From the NCBI GenBank assembly GCA_902616675.1, contig CACMTV010000001.1, positions 186,001 through 250,000 of the forward strand: a DNA stretch of 64,000 nt, in the 5' to 3' direction. A program made the translations under genes and the position numbers. Of this stretch, positions 60,791-64,000 are shown piece by piece. A model generated the notes under the pieces. That model saw only the letters and a list, made by a program, of their open reading frames with translations. It was not told where the DNA came from and searched no databases. This stretch comes from an uncultured Pelagibacteraceae bacterium. Its GTDB lineage: Bacteria; Pseudomonadota; Alphaproteobacteria; Pelagibacterales; Pelagibacteraceae. Positions within the stretch are counted from its first letter, which is position 1, and each line of letters opens with the position of its first letter.

Positions 60791-63076
60791 ATGACAAAAA
60801 AATCAAAAATTGATCATTATACAGATAAAGAGGCTTTAGATTTTCATATAGGCAATAAGTCGGGCAAAATTGAGGTTAATTCTTCTAAACCACTTATTTC
60901 TAAGAGAGATTTGTCACTTGCCTATTCGCCTGGAGTAGCTGCACCTGTAAAAGAAATCTCTAAAGATTCTGCTAAAGCCTATGACTACACCTCAAAAGGA
61001 AATTTAGTAGCGGTTATAAGTAACGGCTCTGCAATTCTTGGTTTAGGAAATTTGGGTTCACTTGCTTCAAAACCAGTTATGGAAGGAAAAGCTGTATTAT
61101 TTAAAAGATTTGCAGACATAGACTCTATCGACATAGAGATTGACAATCAAAATTCAGATGAAATAATTTCTACGATTAAAAATATTGCAGGCACTTTTGG
61201 CGGTATAAATCTTGAGGATATAGCTGCTCCTGATTGTTTCATTATAGAGCAAAAATTAAAAGAAACTTTAGATATTCCAGTCTTTCACGATGATCAACAC
61301 GGAACAGCAATTATAACAACAGCAGCTTTAATTAATGCGCTAGATATTTCAAAAAAAAAAATTAATGAAGTTAAAATAGTTGTGAACGGGGCGGGTGCTT
61401 CAGCAATAGCATGTACGAACTTATTTAAGAAGATAGGTGTAAAAAATGAAAACGTAATTATGTGTGACAGAAAAGGTGTAATTTATAAAGGACGTGGCCA
61501 GGTAGATCAATTTAAATCTGCTCATGCAGTTGAAACAGAACTAAGAACATTGGAGCAGGCTATGAAAGGAGCTGATGTATTTCTTGGGTTGTCTGCGAAA
61601 GACGTTGTGAGTCGAGACATGATTAAATCAATGGCAAAGAATCCTATTGTGTTTGCGTGTGCAAACCCAGATCCTGAAATTAAACCAGAAATAATAAATG
61701 AAGTACGTGATGACGTTATAATTGCAACTGGAAGATCAGACTATCCTAATCAAGTTAATAACCTTATAGGTTTTCCATATATTTTTAGGGGAGCGCTAGA
61801 TGTAAGAGCTAAAATAATTAATGATGAAATGAAAGTTGCTGCAGCGAATGCTATAGCATTATTAGCAAGAGAAGATGTACCTGACGAAGTTGTTTCTGCA
61901 TATGGGGGTGAAAGACCTAAATATGGAAAAAAATATATTATACCTTCAACGTTTGATCCAAGACTGGTTAGAAGAATACCATCTGCTGTAGCTGAAGCCG
62001 CAATTAAAAGTGGTGTTGCAAGAAAAAAAATTAATAATTTAGAAAATTATAAGGATCAACTTTCCGCGAGATTAGATCCGTCTATGTCACTAATGCAAGG
62101 TATAAATGCTAATATCAAAAAAAGCCCGAAAAGGGTTGTGTTTGCAGAAGGTGAGGATGAAAACATGCTTAAAGCTGCCATTGAATTTGGAAAAAATAAA
62201 TTGGGAACTCCAGTTGTTATAGGAAATGAGAAAAGAGTAAAAGAAACATTAAAAAAAATTGGTTTAGATGAGAATTTTAAAATTGAAATCGTCAATTCGA
62301 CAAACAAAGATAAAAGAGAGAAATACACTAAATATTTGTACAAAAAACTTCAAAGAACAGGACAACTAGAGAGAGATGTAGATCGACTAGTTCGAAATGA
62401 CAGAATAGCCTTCGGTTCCTCTATGGTGGCATGTAAGGATGCAGATGCCATGGTCACTGGAAACATTAGACATTATGCAGCTTCAATTGAAAAATTAAAG
62501 CATGTCTGTGATGCTAGAAAAGGTGAACCAATTTTCGGAATGACGATGATGGTTTTTAAAGGAAGAACTGTTTTAGTTGCTGATACGAATGTTGAAGATT
62601 TTCCCTCTTCAGAGAGATTAGTCGAAATTTCAAAATCATGTGTGAGGGTTTCAAAACTGTTTGGTTTTGAACCAAAAGTTGCGTTTTTATCTCATTCAAC
62701 TTTTGGTAAACCAATTTCAAGAAACACAAAACATGTAAGGGATGCTATAGAAATGCTTAAAAAACAAAAAGTTAATTTTGATTTTGATGGTGAAATGCAA
62801 CCAGATGTAGCTTTAAATCCGATTTACCAAGATGTTTATCCTTTTTCAAAAATAGTTGGAAAAGCTAATATTTTAATTATGCCAGCACTCCACAGCGCAG
62901 CCATATCTACTAAATTAATGAAATCGTTCGGTGGTGCTAAATTAATTGGACCACTATTAATTGGCTTGGATTTGCCAATCGAAGTTGCTCCTTTGAGATC
63001 AACCACATCTGATATTTTGAATCTAGCTTCAATAGCAGCCTATTCTGCAGATGTAATAGACTACAATAAAAACTAA
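60791..63076 (+). CDS. maeB: NADP-type malic enzyme with C-terminal phosphotransacetylase-like domain
   Basis: A 761-residue MaeB. The malic enzyme part (about 1-430) has LAYSPGVAAPVKEI, FHDDQHGTA, and the nucleotide loop VNGAGASAIA. The phosphate acetyltransferase-like part (about 430-761) has RVVFAEGEDENMLKAA and DADAMVTGNIRHYA. The enzyme decarboxylates malate to pyruvate; the PTA-like domain is usually regulatory (acetyl-CoA sensing). A small dyad AGTGA/TCACT lies about 30 bp upstream of the ATG. The 3' end overlaps the convergent BON lipoprotein by 4 bp. Confidence 0.95.
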   Translation: MTKKSKIDHYTDKEALDFHIGNKSGKIEVNSSKPLISKRDLSLAYSPGVAAPVKEISKDSAKAYDYTSKGNLVAVISNGSAILGLGNLGSLASKPVMEGKAVLFKRFADIDSIDIEIDNQNSDEIISTIKNIAGTFGGINLEDIAAPDCFIIEQKLKETLDIPVFHDDQHGTAIITTAALINALDISKKKINEVKIVVNGAGASAIACTNLFKKIGVKNENVIMCDRKGVIYKGRGQVDQFKSAHAVETELRTLEQAMKGADVFLGLSAKDVVSRDMIKSMAKNPIVFACANPDPEIKPEIINEVRDDVIIATGRSDYPNQVNNLIGFPYIFRGALDVRAKIINDEMKVAAANAIALLAREDVPDEVVSAYGGERPKYGKKYIIPSTFDPRLVRRIPSAVAEAAIKSGVARKKINNLENYKDQLSARLDPSMSLMQGINANIKKSPKRVVFAEGEDENMLKAAIEFGKNKLGTPVVIGNEKRVKETLKKIGLDENFKIEIVNSTNKDKREKYTKYLYKKLQRTGQLERDVDRLVRNDRIAFGSSMVACKDADAMVTGNIRHYAASIEKLKHVCDARKGEPIFGMTMMVFKGRTVLVADTNVEDFPSSERLVEISKSCVRVSKLFGFEPKVAFLSHSTFGKPISRNTKHVRDAIEMLKKQKVNFDFDGEMQPDVALNPIYQDVYPFSKIVGKANILIMPALHSAAISTKLMKSFGGAKLIGPLLIGLDLPIEVAPLRSTTSDILNLASIAAYSADVIDYNKN

Positions 63077-63654
63077 ATTTTATTTCTGCTAAGTTCCGTA
63101 ACTAAATAAATAGAAGGAATAACTTTTTCTACATCGTATATCTTTTCTGCTTCTAAAAGAACTTCCTTTTTTTCCTCATTATCCATTGCTATACCGAAAA
63201 TATAAATCTTTTTGTTTATAGTCTCTAAAGTATAGTTTCTTGCTTTTGTTTTTTTATTAAAAATTAAAGCCGTTCTCAACTGACTTGTTATAAGAATATC
63301 TTTGGCTGTTTGTTTAAAATTGGACTCTCCTCTAATCACTATAGCATTTTTAACTTCTCGAACTCCTTTTGTTTCCCATGCTAATTTTGTGATTTTAATT
63401 TTTTCTTCTGGTTCGTTAACTTTTCCAGATAAAAATATTCGACCATCTAATACTTCTACTTGAATATTAAGAAAATATTTTTTCTCACTTAAAGAAAGCC
63501 TAGCAACTAGGTTTTTTTGCATTATTGTATCATCAATTTGCATTCCGATGGTCCTTGGGTCAAAAGTAATGTCAACTCCTGCTCCGAAACGTCCTGCAGA
63601 CGAACAACTCGACAAGAAAATAATAATTAAGATAATTGAAAAATAAGCTCTCAT
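63073..63654 (-). CDS. BON-domain lipoprotein
   Basis: A 193-residue lipoprotein: a signal with lipobox LSSC (Cys17), then two BON domains. The first has NIQVEVLDGRIFLSGKVNEP in two adjoining parts and VREVKNAI; the second has YTLETINKKIYIFGIAMDNEEKKEV and VEKVIPSIYLV. The architecture matches DolP/OsmY-like outer-membrane lipoproteins that support envelope integrity. Its start overlaps rsmI by 4 bp, a common pairing in proteobacteria. Confidence 0.88.
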   Translation of the reverse strand: MRAYFSIILIIIFLSSCSSAGRFGAGVDITFDPRTIGMQIDDTIMQKNLVARLSLSEKKYFLNIQVEVLDGRIFLSGKVNEPEEKIKITKLAWETKGVREVKNAIVIRGESNFKQTAKDILITSQLRTALIFNKKTKARNYTLETINKKIYIFGIAMDNEEKKEVLLEAEKIYDVEKVIPSIYLVTELSRNKI

Positions 63655-64000
63655 TTTTTATTTTTAATACAAAGATTATAAATAATCTTTTTTGGTACTT
63701 GTTCTTTTTTAGATATCAAATCTACGATATCTTTTACAGTATAACTTTTAAGATATTTTATAACTTGTTTTTCTATTTTAACATAATCAACGGTTAATAA
63801 GTCTTTTTTTATTTTTTGTGAAATAACTATTGTCAATTCACCTTTTAATTGTGTTTTAAAAGGATTTAGATCATTTATATTTAGTCTGTAATAAGTCTCA
63901 TGTTTTTTTGTCATTTCCCTTGCAATAAATATTTTTCTACCTGAAAAGTATTTTTTAAAGTGTTTGATATAAAAATTTATTTTTATAGCAGGAACGAAAA
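63651..64000 (-). CDS. rsmI: 16S rRNA (cytidine1402-2'-O)-methyltransferase, C-terminal part (5' end beyond window)
   Basis: The minus-strand frame ending at 63651 stays open to the window edge, so this is the last ~115 codons of a longer gene. The segment KKYFSGRKIFIAREMTKKHE just upstream of and across 63914 matches RsmI (R-x-I-x-I-A-R-E-L-T-K-x-H-E), and GELTIVISQ followed by a helical tail (KDIVDLISKKEQVPKKIIY) fits its C-terminal domain. The Met at 63912-63914 is internal, not the start. RsmI methylates C1402 of 16S rRNA. Confidence 0.85.
   Translation of the reverse strand, partial: FVPAIKINFYIKHFKKYFSGRKIFIAREMTKKHETYYRLNINDLNPFKTQLKGELTIVISQKIKKDLLTVDYVKIEKQVIKYLKSYTVKDIVDLISKKEQVPKKIIYNLCIKNKK

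Noticed and set aside
63651..63914. Small stand-alone 87-residue gene upstream of the BON lipoprotein
   Set aside because: The frame continues open to the window edge and the upstream codons extend an RsmI-type motif, so this is the C-terminal part of rsmI.

Overview
The window looks like a chromosomal segment of a streamlined SAR11-type alphaproteobacterium (Pelagibacterales). Three things support this. The DNA is very AT-rich and its proteins are rich in Lys, Ile, Asn and Phe. Almost all of the window is coding: the largest gap between genes is about 207 bp, many genes overlap by 1-26 bp, and no stretch over 300 bp lacks a gene. The gene order is a reduced version of typical alphaproteobacterial order (ChvI/ChvG, RegA/RegB, Irr-FabA-FabB-FabI, MurJ-TrpS-Nfu-TsaB-Fur-MiaB-PhoH-YbeY-Lnt, NusA-InfB-RbfA-RpsO-Pnp). 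I found no rRNA, tRNA, CRISPR array, insertion sequence, integrase or prophage. The assignment is from gene content and protein character; no phylogeny was run.

Layout. 1-2.7 kb: end of a purine permease facing a purine phosphoribosyltransferase, a DUF1330 protein, an AlkA-type glycosylase and an EamA transporter. 2.7-7.9 kb: MsrA, a mercaptopyruvate-type sulfurtransferase and an RND efflux adaptor plus pump in one + strand run. 7.9-20 kb: a muralytic lipoprotein, a secreted nuclease, a VanZ-like protein, GpmA, then the minus-strand block MurU-AmgK-TsaE, AhcY, ChvG-ChvI and PolA, followed by an ABC ATPase and BioY. 20.2-25.4 kb: RegA and RegB, separated by a three-gene polyamine operon on the opposite strand (type III decarboxylase, deoxyhypusine-synthase-like protein, agmatinase). 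25.4-31.5 kb: the replication block GyrB, DnaN, DnaA, then S20 and MutM. 31.5-36.2 kb: UbiE-UbiB-CoaBC-ThiF-like-SH3. 36.2-42.2 kb: KatG, Irr and the unsaturated fatty-acid genes FabA-FabB-FabI, plus a GNAT-like unknown. 42.2-54.7 kb: the long minus-strand information-processing block. 54.7-64 kb: a shortened TsaB, two cell-wall genes, Nfu, TrpS, MurJ, MaeB, a BON lipoprotein and the 3' part of rsmI.

The most unusual feature is a single 210-codon reading frame in which a complete RbfA is followed in frame by a complete ribosomal protein S15, at the place where truB normally lies between the two genes. Other points worth checking are a TsaB reduced to about 129 residues, the polyamine operon with its long leader, a 9+9 bp palindrome inside a near-consensus katG promoter, a terminator hairpin abutting the nusA ribosome-binding site, and signs that several mRNAs are leaderless. 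Several genes that usually sit in these neighbourhoods (recF, dut, truB, rimP, trmB, rimI, corC, addAB, hprK) are not at their expected places; whether they are elsewhere in the genome cannot be seen here.
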